This document shows, piece after piece, positions 44,724 through 54,737 of a stretch of DNA of 64,000 bases. The position numbers and the translations under genes are program-made. Position 1 is the stretch's first letter. Each line of letters begins with the position of its first letter. The notes below the pieces were generated by a model. It was not told the origin of the DNA, did no database searches, and saw nothing but the letters and a program-made list of their open reading frames with translations. Origin of the DNA: Gammaproteobacteria bacterium (GTDB lineage Bacteria > Pseudomonadota > Gammaproteobacteria > Pseudomonadales > Porticoccaceae); contig JAGPUW010000025.1 in assembly GCA_018069465.1 (NCBI GenBank), forward strand, positions 248,001 to 312,000, written 5' to 3'.

Positions 44724-44761
44724 TCTCGGCACGGACCAGCCCGCGCCGAGAATTCTTTTTG
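44724..44761 (+). terminator. Rho-independent terminator of the small gene
   Basis: TCTCGGC pairs with GCCGAGA across a 14-base loop, followed by AATTC and five or more Ts. The remaining bases to 45040 show no gene. Confidence 0.75.
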
Positions 44762-45040
44762 CCCCACGATTAACAGCAGGCGAGACAACAGACAAAGCAT
44801 GCATTAGCGAGCCTCAAGAAGCGCAAACGGCCCTGTAAAAAACGGGCTGGCGCCACACAGCGCTTCCCATATCCGTGCCAGCGGGTTAAATTAAGTCACT
44901 GACAAGCACCTCCTTCGGCAAAGTTAAAGCGTATAAAAAGCTGCCGTACAGGCCAGCGCCGATGAAACAAACAGCCATCGCCGACGCTAGCCACAGACGT
45001 GGTGCCCCCAACAATCCGCTTATTATTTAAGGAATAACCG

Positions 45041-45856
45041 ATGTCTGCTATTGGCGAATATGAAGATATTCAGGTCACACTAGAACAACATGTTGCAACT
45101 ATCACCATCCAGCGCCCCCCGTTTAATTACTTTGACTACAACTTAATTTGCGCCATCGCCGATGCCTTTGACGATCTCGACAAGCTCGATGATTGCCGCG
45201 CTATTGTGCTCGCCGCCGAGGGCAAAGCCTTCTGTGCTGGTGCCAACTTTGGTGGTGGCGATGCCATTAACCGTGACGATGAACAGCCCAAGTCCGAAGA
45301 AAGCGCTTTCAGACGCCGCTCTGGCCGCCTTTACGGCGAGGCTGTACGTCTTTTTGGCAATAAAAAACCCGTGGTTTGTGCGATACAGGGCGCAGCCATC
45401 GGTGGCGGCCTGGGCCTTGCGCTGGTCGGTGATTTTCGCGTCACCTGTGCCGAGGCACGCTTTGCCGCCAATTTCTCACGCCTCGGTTTCCACCCCGGTT
45501 TTGGTTTATCCCACACCCTGCCGGCATTAATAGGCCAGCAAAATGCCCACTTAATGTTTTACACCGGGCGCCGCATTAAGGGCGAGCAAGCCATCGCGTG
45601 GGGCATGGCCGACCACATCGTGCCCCAGGATCAAGTGCTCAAAGCGGCCACTGAATTAGCCCGTGAAATTGCCGGCTCCGCACCGCTAGCGGTGCAGTCT
45701 ATTCGCGCCACTGTGCGCCGCGGGCTTGCAGATCGGGTACGCGCCGCCACCGACCACGAACTCAATGAGCAGGAGTGGCTAATACAAACCGCCGATTCTG
45801 CCGAGGGTATTAAAGCCACAGCCGAGCGCCGCGAGCCCGTCTTTAACAATAAATAG
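45041..45856 (+). CDS. Enoyl-CoA hydratase/isomerase family protein
   Basis: A 271-residue crotonase-fold enzyme with AEGKAFCAGANFGGG and GAAIGGGLGLALVGDFRV as oxyanion-hole segments and FHPGFGLSHTLPALIG in the active-site helix. AAGGA ribosome binding site. It heads a same-strand cluster with two acyl-CoA dehydrogenases, so it probably hydrates the enoyl-CoA they produce. Substrate unknown. Confidence 0.88.
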   Translation: MSAIGEYEDIQVTLEQHVATITIQRPPFNYFDYNLICAIADAFDDLDKLDDCRAIVLAAEGKAFCAGANFGGGDAINRDDEQPKSEESAFRRRSGRLYGEAVRLFGNKKPVVCAIQGAAIGGGLGLALVGDFRVTCAEARFAANFSRLGFHPGFGLSHTLPALIGQQNAHLMFYTGRRIKGEQAIAWGMADHIVPQDQVLKAATELAREIAGSAPLAVQSIRATVRRGLADRVRAATDHELNEQEWLIQTADSAEGIKATAERREPVFNNK

Positions 45857-46067
45857 TGGCACACGCGGCTCTTTAAACTCGGGCTCTGTTATTCATCGGC
45901 GAGCGCACAACACTTAAGCCGATGCGACAGCACAGCCCTGCCTAGAAAGAGCCGCGCAATCAACGGCGCACAATCAATACTGCACAATAAAAATAGTTTG
46001 AATACTCAATAGCCAACCCGGGGCTAAGCTCGCACTATCGACACAAGCCCTGGGCCCGGAGAAAAGC

Positions 46068-47171
46068 ATGTTTGAGATCGACCCAGGTGAAGACATCAAT
46101 TTAATTGTCGATGTAGTGCAGCGTTTTTCCAGCGCCGTGCTCAGCGAACAATACCGCGATTTTGAAGCCGCCAAAGCGCTGCCCGCCACGGTGCTCAACG
46201 ACTATGCCGCACTGGGCCTGGGCAGCCTGGAGCTACCCGAAGCATTAGGTGGTGCGGGCCTGGGCAGCCGCGCCAAAATCGCCGTACTCGAAGAACTCGG
46301 TTATGGCGACCCCGGTGCCACCCTCGCCCTCGATGGCATCGGCCCCGCGCTGTATGCCATCGCCGAACTCGGTGGTGAAAGTGCGCTAAACGAATACATC
46401 TTGCCCCGTTTAGGCGACCCCGGTGCTCGCATCGCTTTAATTTGGGACGATGGCGGCGTGCGCAAAAAAGTTGGCTTACGACGCAATGGCGATCACTACA
46501 TCGGCACCGAACCGTGGATCCCCTGCCAACAGGCCGATCTGCTGGTCATTCTCGACCGACAGGGCGTATCGATTGTCGACAGCGGTTTCACGCTCAAAGC
46601 CATAAAAGGCAGTGGCCTGCGCGCAGCAGGAGCGGCAGAGGTGGTATTTGATCAGGCCCCCATCGCCATGCGCTGGGATGATCCCGCAGCGGCAGCCCGC
46701 GCACTGGCCAAATGGCAGCTCTACATCAGCGCTTTACTGGTCGGGGTGTTCCGTGTTGCCGCCGACACCTCCCGGGAATACGCCATGGATCGGGTCGCTT
46801 TCGGCAAACCCATTGCCCACCACCAGGCGCTGGCTTTTTTGATTGTCGACATGCAAACCGCCGTCGATAGCACCCGCCTGCTAATGCAGGATGCCGCCTG
46901 CCGCGCCGACGCTGGCCAGCCCTTTGAGGCCGCTGCGGCCAGTGCGTTTGCCGAAGCCGTCGAAACATCCATGTTTGTCACCCCCAACGCCCTGCAAATT
47001 TTCGGCGGCCAGGGTTTTATGCAAGACCTGCCGCTGGAAAAATATATGCGTGAAGCCCGCACCCTCGGCCTGATGGCGGGCGGTGTCGATCTGGCTCGCG
47101 AAGTAGCCGGTCAGGATGTTTGCGCCATGGGCGCCACGGTGGAGCTTTCCGCTCTGGCACTTGCAGAATAA
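46068..47171 (+). CDS. Acyl-CoA dehydrogenase-like subunit lacking the catalytic Glu
   Basis: A 367-residue acyl-CoA dehydrogenase fold: N-terminal helices, a beta domain (IALIWDDGGVRKKVG), and a C-terminal helical domain with RVAFGKPIAHHQAL and QIFGGQGFMQ, the FAD-contact motifs. Where the catalytic glutamate normally sits near the end (EGT), it has LGLMAGGVD. The TEPxAGSD signature is also missing. The next gene has just those parts and lacks RxxFG, so the two probably form one heteromeric enzyme. GGAG site upstream. Confidence 0.88.
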   Translation: MFEIDPGEDINLIVDVVQRFSSAVLSEQYRDFEAAKALPATVLNDYAALGLGSLELPEALGGAGLGSRAKIAVLEELGYGDPGATLALDGIGPALYAIAELGGESALNEYILPRLGDPGARIALIWDDGGVRKKVGLRRNGDHYIGTEPWIPCQQADLLVILDRQGVSIVDSGFTLKAIKGSGLRAAGAAEVVFDQAPIAMRWDDPAAAARALAKWQLYISALLVGVFRVAADTSREYAMDRVAFGKPIAHHQALAFLIVDMQTAVDSTRLLMQDAACRADAGQPFEAAAASAFAEAVETSMFVTPNALQIFGGQGFMQDLPLEKYMREARTLGLMAGGVDLAREVAGQDVCAMGATVELSALALAE

Positions 47172-47215
47172 GCCCTAACGTTGAGTAAGCCCTAACGTAG
47201 AGCAGGCCCTAAATA
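47170..47215. repeat. 17-bp tandem repeat
   Basis: TAAGCCCTAACGTTGAG, TAAGCCCTAACGTAGAG and a third partial unit run directly from the stop codon of the upstream gene. Confidence 0.7.
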
Positions 47216-47271
47216 CGGCAGCGCTGGCACCACACAGCCGCGCCCAAAAGGTATCAATTAAGGAATAGTTC

Positions 47272-48477
47272 ATGGATTTTTCAGTCGACAGCGCCACACA
47301 GCAACGCATAGAAAAGCTCAACGATCTGGGTCGCGAGCATATGCGCCCACTGGGCATTGAGGCCGATCTACTGGGTAGACCCACGCCGCCCGAACACCCC
47401 TACTTCGAAAAGCTGGTCGGCATGGGCTATGGCCGCACCCGCTATACGGGCCGCAAAGGGCAGGATGACTCGCCAAAGAAAAGTAGTGATAAGAGCAAGG
47501 CCAAAAGAATGGGCCGCTCCCGCGCCAGCTTGCTGTTGTCTGAACAGATGTCTTACTGGGATCGCGGCGTAGCGGTGTCGGCACCCGGCCCCGGCCTCGG
47601 CGAAGGGGCGATCATGTCGATGGGCACGGAGGATCAAAAGGAGCGCTACCTAAGCCCCTTTATCAAACTCGACAAACCCCGCTGGGGTGCCTTTGCAATG
47701 ACCGAGCCGGCAGCGGGCTCCGATGTCGCCAGTATTCAAACCCGCGCCATCAAAGATGGTAATGACTGGGTGTTGATCGGCAATAAATCTTTTTCCGGCA
47801 ACTCCAGCCGCTCCGACTTTATTCTGGTCTGGGCCACCGTCGATGCATCACTGGGTCGCGCTGGCCACCGCGCCTTTTTAGTCGAGCGCGGCATGCCCGG
47901 TTTACAGGATTTCCACATCGAAAAAAAGATGGGCCTCAAGGCCTATGAGTCCACTTCTTTTCGCCTTGAAGAGTGCCGCGTACCCGCTGAAAACCTGCTC
48001 GGCGGCGAGGCTTATTACGAGAGTCGGGCCGGCTTTAAAGGGGCGATGGCAACCTTCAATGCCACCCGCCCGCTAATCGCGGCAATGGCCGTCGGTATTG
48101 GCCGCTCTGCCCTCGATGAGTCTCTGGCCTTCGCCCGGGAAAACCAGATGCTCGACGACCCACGGGTGCGCGATCGGCTCGAACGAGTGACTCGCAAACT
48201 GCGCGCCGCCCGCCTACTGTGCCTCAAAGCCGCCTGGCTCGCCGACCACCAGCAGCCGAATATTGTCGAGGCCTCGATGTCAAAAGCCGTGGCACCCACT
48301 GCCGCTTTCGAAGCAACGAGTCTGGGTATGGAATTGCTGGGCATGGTCGGCGCACGGGGCGACCACCTTATTGAAAAGCTCTTTCGCGATGTGAAAGCCA
48401 TGGATATTGTTGAGGGTACAGGGCAAATACAGAGGGTGGTAATGGCCAGGCAAATGCTTGGCTTACCGCACGGATAA
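47272..48477 (+). CDS. Acyl-CoA dehydrogenase (catalytic-Glu subunit)
   Basis: A 401-residue acyl-CoA dehydrogenase. The signature AMTEPAAGSDVASI, the FAD/substrate strand GNKSFSGNSSRSDF and the catalytic Glu in MDIVEGTGQIQ are present. The usual RxxFG FAD-contact motif is replaced by RENQMLDDPRVRDRL. It is preceded by an AAGGA site and follows its likely partner subunit by 100 bp. Confidence 0.9.
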   Translation: MDFSVDSATQQRIEKLNDLGREHMRPLGIEADLLGRPTPPEHPYFEKLVGMGYGRTRYTGRKGQDDSPKKSSDKSKAKRMGRSRASLLLSEQMSYWDRGVAVSAPGPGLGEGAIMSMGTEDQKERYLSPFIKLDKPRWGAFAMTEPAAGSDVASIQTRAIKDGNDWVLIGNKSFSGNSSRSDFILVWATVDASLGRAGHRAFLVERGMPGLQDFHIEKKMGLKAYESTSFRLEECRVPAENLLGGEAYYESRAGFKGAMATFNATRPLIAAMAVGIGRSALDESLAFARENQMLDDPRVRDRLERVTRKLRAARLLCLKAAWLADHQQPNIVEASMSKAVAPTAAFEATSLGMELLGMVGARGDHLIEKLFRDVKAMDIVEGTGQIQRVVMARQMLGLPHG

Positions 48478-48531
48478 AGGGGGTAAATTCAAGTTCGAAG
48501 TAGGCAATTTTTCTGCGTTGTCATTGCCCAT

Positions 48532-48564
48532 AAAAACCAGAGCCGTAGACAACCACGGCCCTGG
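48532..48564 (-). terminator. Rho-independent terminator of the glutamine synthetase gene
   Basis: CCAGAGCCGT pairs with ACGGCCCTGG (one G-T) with five Ts on the minus strand, 14 bp past the stop. Confidence 0.75.
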
Positions 48565-48577
48565 CCTTTACCAAAAA

Positions 48578-50752
48578 CTACTTAATGAACAGCATTTCCT
48601 GGTACTTCGGCAGTGGCCATAATTCATCAGCCACTTCAGCTTCCAGGGTATCGGCATGACTACGAATTTCGCTCATCAAGCCGCAAATTTCAGTCGCACA
48701 ATACTGCATATGCTCTTCGGTTGAAGCAAAGTCATGCTGGCCCAAAGCGGTGCTCAGTTTGCCAACAGCCGCCATCATCCCATTCGTTTCAGCTGCAACC
48801 GTTTTCGCTACTGAGCTATCCAACTCAACATTCATCTCAGCGAGACCAGCACTGGTAATGGAAAGATCGGCGAGATAGCGTGTTGCAGCGGGGTAAATAA
48901 TGGTCTTCGCCATGTCCATGGTTAGCTTGGCCTCGACCTCTATCGATAACACATACTGCTCGGCATAGACCTCGAAACGGCTTTCTAGCTCTACCGGGGA
49001 CAACACCCCAGTGCTGGAAAACAGCGCTTTAACAGCCTCGCTTCGAAACGCGGGTAAGGCATCAGCCGTGGTCGGAATATTTTTCAGACCGCGCTCTTCT
49101 ACAGCCATCGTATGCCAATCGCTGGAATAACCATCGCCGCCGAAGACAACATTACCGTGCTCGTCCATCAGCGTTTTCAACACAGCAACCACAGCCGTGG
49201 TTTGATCAGCACCCTTACTTAACTCGACTTCCAGTTTTTCCGCAATCCAGTTAAGCGAATCAGCCAGCATGGTATTCATGGCGACCAGTGGGCCGGAGAC
49301 AGATTGTGCAGAACCTACGGCGCGAAACTCAAAGCGGTTGCCGGTAAAGGCGAAAGGGGACGTGCGGTTGCGGTCGCCGGGGTCGCGTTTAAACGAGAGA
49401 ATCTGGCTAAGCCCGAGATCCATTTCGCCACCATCTTCCGAGGAGCTTACGTTGCCATCTTTAATATCCTGAAAGACTTTTTCCAGCTGATCACCAAGAT
49501 AAACAGACAATATTGCGGGAGGTGCTTCATTCGCGCCCAGGCGGTGGTCATTACCGGCAGAGGCAATAACCGCACGCAGCAAAGGCCCATGCAAATGCAC
49601 ACCGCGAATAACGGCACCACAGAACAACAGAAAGTTGAGGTTGTCGTGAGGCGTGTTACCGGGGTCGAGCAAGTTGCCCTGAGTCGAGTTACCCACCGAC
49701 CAGTTAACGTGCTTGCCCGAACCGTTAATACCCGCAAAGGGTTTTTCATGGAGCAGGCAGAGAAAGCCATGCTTCTTGGCGGTGCTCTTCATTAAGGTCA
49801 TCAACAGCTGTTGATGGTCCGCCGCGACATTGGCTGCTTCAAAATAGGGCGCAATTTCAAATTGGCCCGGCGCCACTTCGTTGTGATGGGTTTTTGCGGG
49901 GATACCCAGGCGATAAAGCTGATCTTCAAAGTCTTGCATGAAAACTTGTACACGCGCCGGAATCGCGCCGAAATAATGGTCGTCAAACTCCTGCCCTTTG
50001 GCAGATGGAGCACCAAACAAGGTGCGCCCAGCGAGTAATAGGTCGGGGCGAGCGTTGGCAAAATTGCTGTCGACGAGGAAGTATTCCTGCTCTGCGCCAC
50101 AACTGGAGTTGAGTGGTGCTATCTCGGTTTCGCCCATCAGGCTCAGCACTCTTTGCGCCGCCTTGTTCATGGCCTCATTGGAGCGTAACAGCGGGATTTT
50201 TTTATCCAGCGCTTCGCCTGTCCAGGACATAAAGACACTGGGAATCATCAGCACTGCGCCATTATCCGTGTGCATAACAAAGGCAGGACTGGTGGGATCC
50301 CACGCTGTATAACCACGGGCCGCATTGGTCATGCGGATGCTACCGTTAGGGAAGGAGGAGCCATCTGGCTCGCCTTTAATCAACAAACTACCGGAAAATT
50401 CAGTAATCGCATTGCCAGACGCATCACTAATAACAAAACCATCATGCTTTTCAGCAGTGATATTGGTCATTGGGTAAAAAAGGTGGGAAAAGAATTTACA
50501 GCCCTTTGAAACCGCCCATTCTTTCATTGCTGCAGCCACAACATCTGCCGTAGCGGGATCAAGCGGCGCACCGGTTTCTACTGTCTTTTTGATCGACTTA
50601 AACGCGGCTTTGGAAAGCGCCCATTCCATTCTGGCCAGATTAAAAACATCATCTGCCCAAATCTTACTCAATGGATCAGTCTTCTCCACCGATATAGCTT
50701 CACGGTTGGTGATCTGATAAATAGCCTGGACGCGAGATTCATTTCCACTCAT
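48578..50752 (-). CDS. glnN: Type III glutamine synthetase
   Basis: A 724-residue GSIII, the long form distinct from GlnA (about 470). It has a GSIII N-terminal region (WADDVFNLARMEWALSK, MKEWAVSKGCKFFSHLFYP), the catalytic core with HNEVAPGQFEIAP and HVNWSVGNSTQGN, and a long C-terminal helical part. It makes glutamine from glutamate and ammonia. GAGGAAG precedes the ATG. Monocistronic. No nitrogen-responsive promoter is clear upstream. The 615 bp to 51367 hold no convincing gene. Confidence 0.95.
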   Translation of the reverse strand: MSGNESRVQAIYQITNREAISVEKTDPLSKIWADDVFNLARMEWALSKAAFKSIKKTVETGAPLDPATADVVAAAMKEWAVSKGCKFFSHLFYPMTNITAEKHDGFVISDASGNAITEFSGSLLIKGEPDGSSFPNGSIRMTNAARGYTAWDPTSPAFVMHTDNGAVLMIPSVFMSWTGEALDKKIPLLRSNEAMNKAAQRVLSLMGETEIAPLNSSCGAEQEYFLVDSNFANARPDLLLAGRTLFGAPSAKGQEFDDHYFGAIPARVQVFMQDFEDQLYRLGIPAKTHHNEVAPGQFEIAPYFEAANVAADHQQLLMTLMKSTAKKHGFLCLLHEKPFAGINGSGKHVNWSVGNSTQGNLLDPGNTPHDNLNFLLFCGAVIRGVHLHGPLLRAVIASAGNDHRLGANEAPPAILSVYLGDQLEKVFQDIKDGNVSSSEDGGEMDLGLSQILSFKRDPGDRNRTSPFAFTGNRFEFRAVGSAQSVSGPLVAMNTMLADSLNWIAEKLEVELSKGADQTTAVVAVLKTLMDEHGNVVFGGDGYSSDWHTMAVEERGLKNIPTTADALPAFRSEAVKALFSSTGVLSPVELESRFEVYAEQYVLSIEVEAKLTMDMAKTIIYPAATRYLADLSITSAGLAEMNVELDSSVAKTVAAETNGMMAAVGKLSTALGQHDFASTEEHMQYCATEICGLMSEIRSHADTLEAEVADELWPLPKYQEMLFIK

Positions 50753-51367
50753 GTTTACTTCCTCAACTGTTCGTTATAAATCAGCCTGTGTTCACAGGGA
50801 ACTCAGCTGAAAAATGTTTCAGAGAATTGGCGAGCATCAGCTTAGTGGCAATTGGCGCCTGCCTTCAAAACTGCGTGTCAGCCCAAATATGCAATTAGCG
50901 CACCAATTTCTTACTGGTAAGGTGATTCGTCTTTCACTGTACATCTCAGGGACATCAGCAATGTCGACTCTCAAGCCTGACACGTGAGTGCCACACTATT
51001 GGGCGCGCCGGCAAAGCACGCACCAAAATGTGGCAGCCATGCTCCGATGAGCTTAATCGATGGCGAGGCGACAACGCTGAACAAATCTTTTCCAGAGAAG
51101 CGCACCTCACCGACACGACCCCCGTCGCTAGCAACAGGAGATAGTAATGGATATCAATGGATAGCCACATTTAACCGATAAATACTCTCACCTCGCCAAT
51201 CCCTCACTGGGCAATTAGACCCTCGTCTATAAGGCGCACAGCCTCGCCCGCCGACCCACCCGGACAAGACCTAAGAGCTAATCACAATATTTGCATTATT
51301 CAACGGCGAGTGATGCACTAGCAGGTGAAATAAGCTAATAACACTAATAAAATTTCAAGGAGCTGCA

Positions 51368-53029
51368 ATGAAACTACTCAAAACTTGTGGTGCTATCTGC
51401 GCTACGTTATCGCTGATCACACTTCACGGTTGTGGTACTGATGAGGAAAATTCCACCGGCCTACTCGAAGTCAACGGCACCAAAGATCCCTACCTGGTGC
51501 AATATCTGGTACCGGGCTCTGACTTTCTGAGTATTCACGGCATCACGTTTGACAGCGATGACAAGCTTTATGCGGGCAGCGTGATGGGCCAAAGCATTCA
51601 CCAGATCGACACCCTGACGGGCGAGTCCACTGTCTTTGTCGGCCCACCCGAAGGCATGGCCGACGACCTGGAGTTTGGCCCCGATGGCACGCTGGTGTGG
51701 ACCTCGATACTCACCGGCCAGGTTCACGCCCGCCGCCCCAATGGCGAAATATTTGTTGTCGCCGACCATCTCCCTGGCATCAACTCCATCGCCTTTAGCC
51801 CCTCCGGCCGCCTCTTCGTGACCCAGGTTTTGTGGGGCGATGCACTGTGGGAACTCGACCTCGCCGGGCACAATCCGCCGCGCAAGGTGATCGAAAACAT
51901 GGGCCATTTGAATGGCTTTGATTTCGATAAGGACGGCTATCTTTACGGCCCTCTGCTCTACAAAGGCAAAGTGGTAAAAATCGATGTCGATAGTGGCCAG
52001 ATGAGCACTCTGGCCAGCGGCTTTAAGATTCCCGTCGCGGTCAATCTCGATAGCCAGGACAATCTCTACGTCGCCGATACTGCGCTGGGACGCCTGCTCC
52101 GTGTCGATATTAAAACCGGCGAAAAAACCCTGGTGGCCACGGTCGAACCCGGCATCGACAACCTTGCCATCAACAGCCGCGACGAGCTTTTTATCACCAA
52201 TATGAATGACAACGCGGCCATCAAAATCAACACTCGTACCGGCGCTAGTCGCACTATCGTGCGCAGTGATATTTCCGTGCCCGGCGGTCTCGACCTGATC
52301 GAAGACAACGGCAAAGAAACGCTGCTGCTCGGCAACCTCTTTACCTATAGCACCATCGATGGTGATAGCGGCGAAGTGACGGATATTAAACGCGGGCTGC
52401 GCGACCATTTTGAAATGCCCATGTCGGTCAATATTCAAGGCGAGCACGTTGTCGTCAGCAGCTGGTTTACCAGTGGCGTCGAAATTCTTGATCGCAACAG
52501 CCACCAAAGCCTCGCCGTGCACCACGGCTTTCAACAACCCGTTGATGCCCTCGAGTTAATTGATGGCACCCTGCTGGTGGCTGAACACGGCACCGGCTCG
52601 ATTATCGAAGTCTCCGAAGATGGTGATCGCGAGGTGCTGGTCGACGAAGTCCCCGGTATTGCCGCCCTGCGCCAGGGTTCGGATGATGACACTTTTTATG
52701 CCACCGACGTGCTCAATGGTCAACTGCTGGAAATTGACGACGATGGCGATATCGACATTATTGCCGAGGGTTTAAGCCAGCCAGAGGGCTTCGATGTCGC
52801 CGCTGACGGCAGCATTGTCCTCGCCGAAGTCGGCAAGCAGCGCATCGTACGCATCGACCCCGCCAGCGGTGAAATTACAGAAATCGCCCGCAACCTGGCC
52901 ATTGGTCTACCCCCCGCGCAAGGCACACCACCGGGCTATATTCAGACCGGTGTGGCGGTCTCAGCGGCGGGCAATATTTATCTTACATCGGACTTGAATA
53001 CGGCAGTTTATAAAATCACCCCTCAGTAA
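51368..53029 (+). CDS. Beta-propeller lipoprotein (SMP-30/NHL-like)
   Basis: A 553-residue protein. The signal peptide ends in a lipobox-like HGC (Cys at about residue 22), so it is probably membrane-anchored. The rest is a chain of YVTN/NHL-type blades (GFDFDKDGYLYGPLLYKGK, NLDSQDNLYVADTALGRLL, GFDVAADGSIVLAEVGKQR) of roughly 45-50 residues, enough for about ten blades or two propellers. Such folds act as lactonases or binding scaffolds; the catalytic metal ligands of SMP-30 are not evident. AAGGAG precedes the ATG. Confidence 0.85.
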   Translation: MKLLKTCGAICATLSLITLHGCGTDEENSTGLLEVNGTKDPYLVQYLVPGSDFLSIHGITFDSDDKLYAGSVMGQSIHQIDTLTGESTVFVGPPEGMADDLEFGPDGTLVWTSILTGQVHARRPNGEIFVVADHLPGINSIAFSPSGRLFVTQVLWGDALWELDLAGHNPPRKVIENMGHLNGFDFDKDGYLYGPLLYKGKVVKIDVDSGQMSTLASGFKIPVAVNLDSQDNLYVADTALGRLLRVDIKTGEKTLVATVEPGIDNLAINSRDELFITNMNDNAAIKINTRTGASRTIVRSDISVPGGLDLIEDNGKETLLLGNLFTYSTIDGDSGEVTDIKRGLRDHFEMPMSVNIQGEHVVVSSWFTSGVEILDRNSHQSLAVHHGFQQPVDALELIDGTLLVAEHGTGSIIEVSEDGDREVLVDEVPGIAALRQGSDDDTFYATDVLNGQLLEIDDDGDIDIIAEGLSQPEGFDVAADGSIVLAEVGKQRIVRIDPASGEITEIARNLAIGLPPAQGTPPGYIQTGVAVSAAGNIYLTSDLNTAVYKITPQ

Positions 53030-53047
53030 ACCAGGGGACTCACGGCT

Positions 53048-53083
53048 TAGGCGCGAGCGAGATACCCTTCTCGTCCGCGCCTA
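53048..53083. terminator. Long hairpin between the lipoprotein gene and metY
   Basis: TAGGCGCG pairs with CGCGCCTA, then one mismatch, then a further 6-bp stem and a 6-base loop. No T-run. No known SAM riboswitch layout was recognised in this 131-bp gap. Confidence 0.45.
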
Positions 53084-53160
53084 CAGGCAAGCGAATCTAA
53101 GGTCATAGCCGACAACGCCCGACCACAAGGGTCAACACTCTCCCACAGGGAAACCAACAA

Positions 53161-54438
53161 ATGAAACTCGACTCTATCGCCCTCCACCACGGTTACGAAG
53201 CTGAGGCGACCACCAAAGCCGCCGCCGTGCCCATTTATCAAACCACCTCCTATACCTTCGACAATACTCAGCACGGGGCCGACCTCTTCGATTTAAAAGT
53301 GCCGGGCAATATCTACACGCGCATTATGAATCCCACCACCGCCGTACTCGAACAGCGCCTGGCGGCGATGGAAGGTGGCGTTGGCGCACTGGCCGTGGCC
53401 TCGGGCATGGCGGCAATCACCTATGCGATTCAGTGTATTTGCCAGGTCGGCGACAATATTCTCAGCACCAGCCAGCTCTATGGCGGCACCTATAATTTGT
53501 TTGCCCATACCCTGCCGCGCCAGGGCATTGAAGCGAGGCTGCTCAGCCACGATGACTACGCCGGTTTCGAGGCGCAAATTGATGACCGCAGCCGCGCCCT
53601 GTTCTGCGAATCGATTGGCAACCCGGCGGGCAATATCGTCGATATTGAACGCCTCGCCGACATCGCCCACCGCCACGGCCTGCCGCTGATTGTCGACAAT
53701 ACCGTTGCCACCCCCTATCTCTGTCGGGCCTTTGAACACGGCGCCGATATTATTGTGCACTCCCTAACCAAGTACATTGGTGGCCACGGCACCTCCATTG
53801 GCGGCGTGATTATCGATTCCGGCAAGTTCGACTGGGTCAAAAATAAAGCCCGCTTTGCCATGCTCAATGAGCCCGATCCCTCCTACCACGGGGTGGTCTA
53901 TACCGAGGCCTTTGGCGCGGCGGCCTACATTGGGCGCTGCCGGGTCGTGCCCCTGCGCAATACCGGCGCGGCGATTTCCCCACACAATTCCTTTCAAATC
54001 CTTCAGGGACTCGAAACACTGGGGCTGAGAATGGACAGGCACTGTGAAAATGCCGTCAAGGTTGCCGACTATCTCAGCCAGCACGACAAGGTGAACTGGG
54101 TCAACTATGCGGCGCTGAATGACAGCCCCTACCACGCTGCCTGTGAGAAGATTTGCGGCGGCAGAGCCTCGGGCATTCTCAGCTTCGGCGTTGAAGGTGG
54201 TCCCGTTGCTGGCGGCCAGTTTATCGACGCCCTGCAAATGATTTTACGTCTGGTCAATATTGGCGACGCCAAGTCACTGGCCTGCCACCCGGCCTCCACC
54301 ACCCACCGCCAATTGAATACCGAAGAGCTGGCCAAAGCGGGCGTCAGCGAAGATCTGGTGCGCATCTCAGTGGGCATTGAGCACATTGACGACATCATTG
54401 CCGATATTGAGCAGGCACTGAATGCCATTGCCAGCTGA
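53161..54438 (+). CDS. metY: O-acetylhomoserine sulfhydrylase
   Basis: A 425-residue Cys/Met-metabolism PLP enzyme. PLP lysine is Lys204 in HSLTKYIGGHG; MEGGVGALAVASGMAA and TSQLYGGTYNLF bind the cofactor. The 50-residue insert after the lysine (NKARFAMLNEPDPSYHGVVY) is typical of MetY and separates it from MetB/MetC/MetZ. It makes homocysteine directly from O-acetylhomoserine and sulfide. Monocistronic. Confidence 0.93.
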   Translation: MKLDSIALHHGYEAEATTKAAAVPIYQTTSYTFDNTQHGADLFDLKVPGNIYTRIMNPTTAVLEQRLAAMEGGVGALAVASGMAAITYAIQCICQVGDNILSTSQLYGGTYNLFAHTLPRQGIEARLLSHDDYAGFEAQIDDRSRALFCESIGNPAGNIVDIERLADIAHRHGLPLIVDNTVATPYLCRAFEHGADIIVHSLTKYIGGHGTSIGGVIIDSGKFDWVKNKARFAMLNEPDPSYHGVVYTEAFGAAAYIGRCRVVPLRNTGAAISPHNSFQILQGLETLGLRMDRHCENAVKVADYLSQHDKVNWVNYAALNDSPYHAACEKICGGRASGILSFGVEGGPVAGGQFIDALQMILRLVNIGDAKSLACHPASTTHRQLNTEELAKAGVSEDLVRISVGIEHIDDIIADIEQALNAIAS

Positions 54439-54737
54439 TGGCCAAGATTCACAGGCTTGACCAGAGGAGAACCCTTGTAAGTGTGTAGACAACCGGGCGG
54501 GCCAAGATGACAGACCCGGCAGTCGAAATGCCGACCCCTTGTCAAAACTTGGGTCGGCATTGCTGAGCCATCGGAGCCAATGACCATAGCGCAGACCAGA
54601 CAAGCAGCTGTTTTTATTTGTATTACTCGGCCACCGCACTTTATCTACCCGCTGGTATGTAAAGTTACTGACAAATAGGAAAACAGCATTTAATAGGCTA
54701 CACTCATCGCCACCGTCGATCATCGAACAGTAAAATA

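Noticed and set aside
50753-51367. Small frames in the glnN-lipoprotein gap (for example 50984-51181)
   Set aside because: Composition is not protein-like, there is no start signal and no neighbour context; treated as non-coding.
51461-52537. 358-aa open frame on the minus strand
   Set aside because: It is the complement of the beta-propeller lipoprotein gene; the plus frame has a signal peptide, a ribosome site and repeated blade motifs.
53030-53160. SAM- or SAH-riboswitch before metY
   Set aside because: Only a simple long hairpin is visible; the multi-stem layout of known riboswitch classes is not recognisable.
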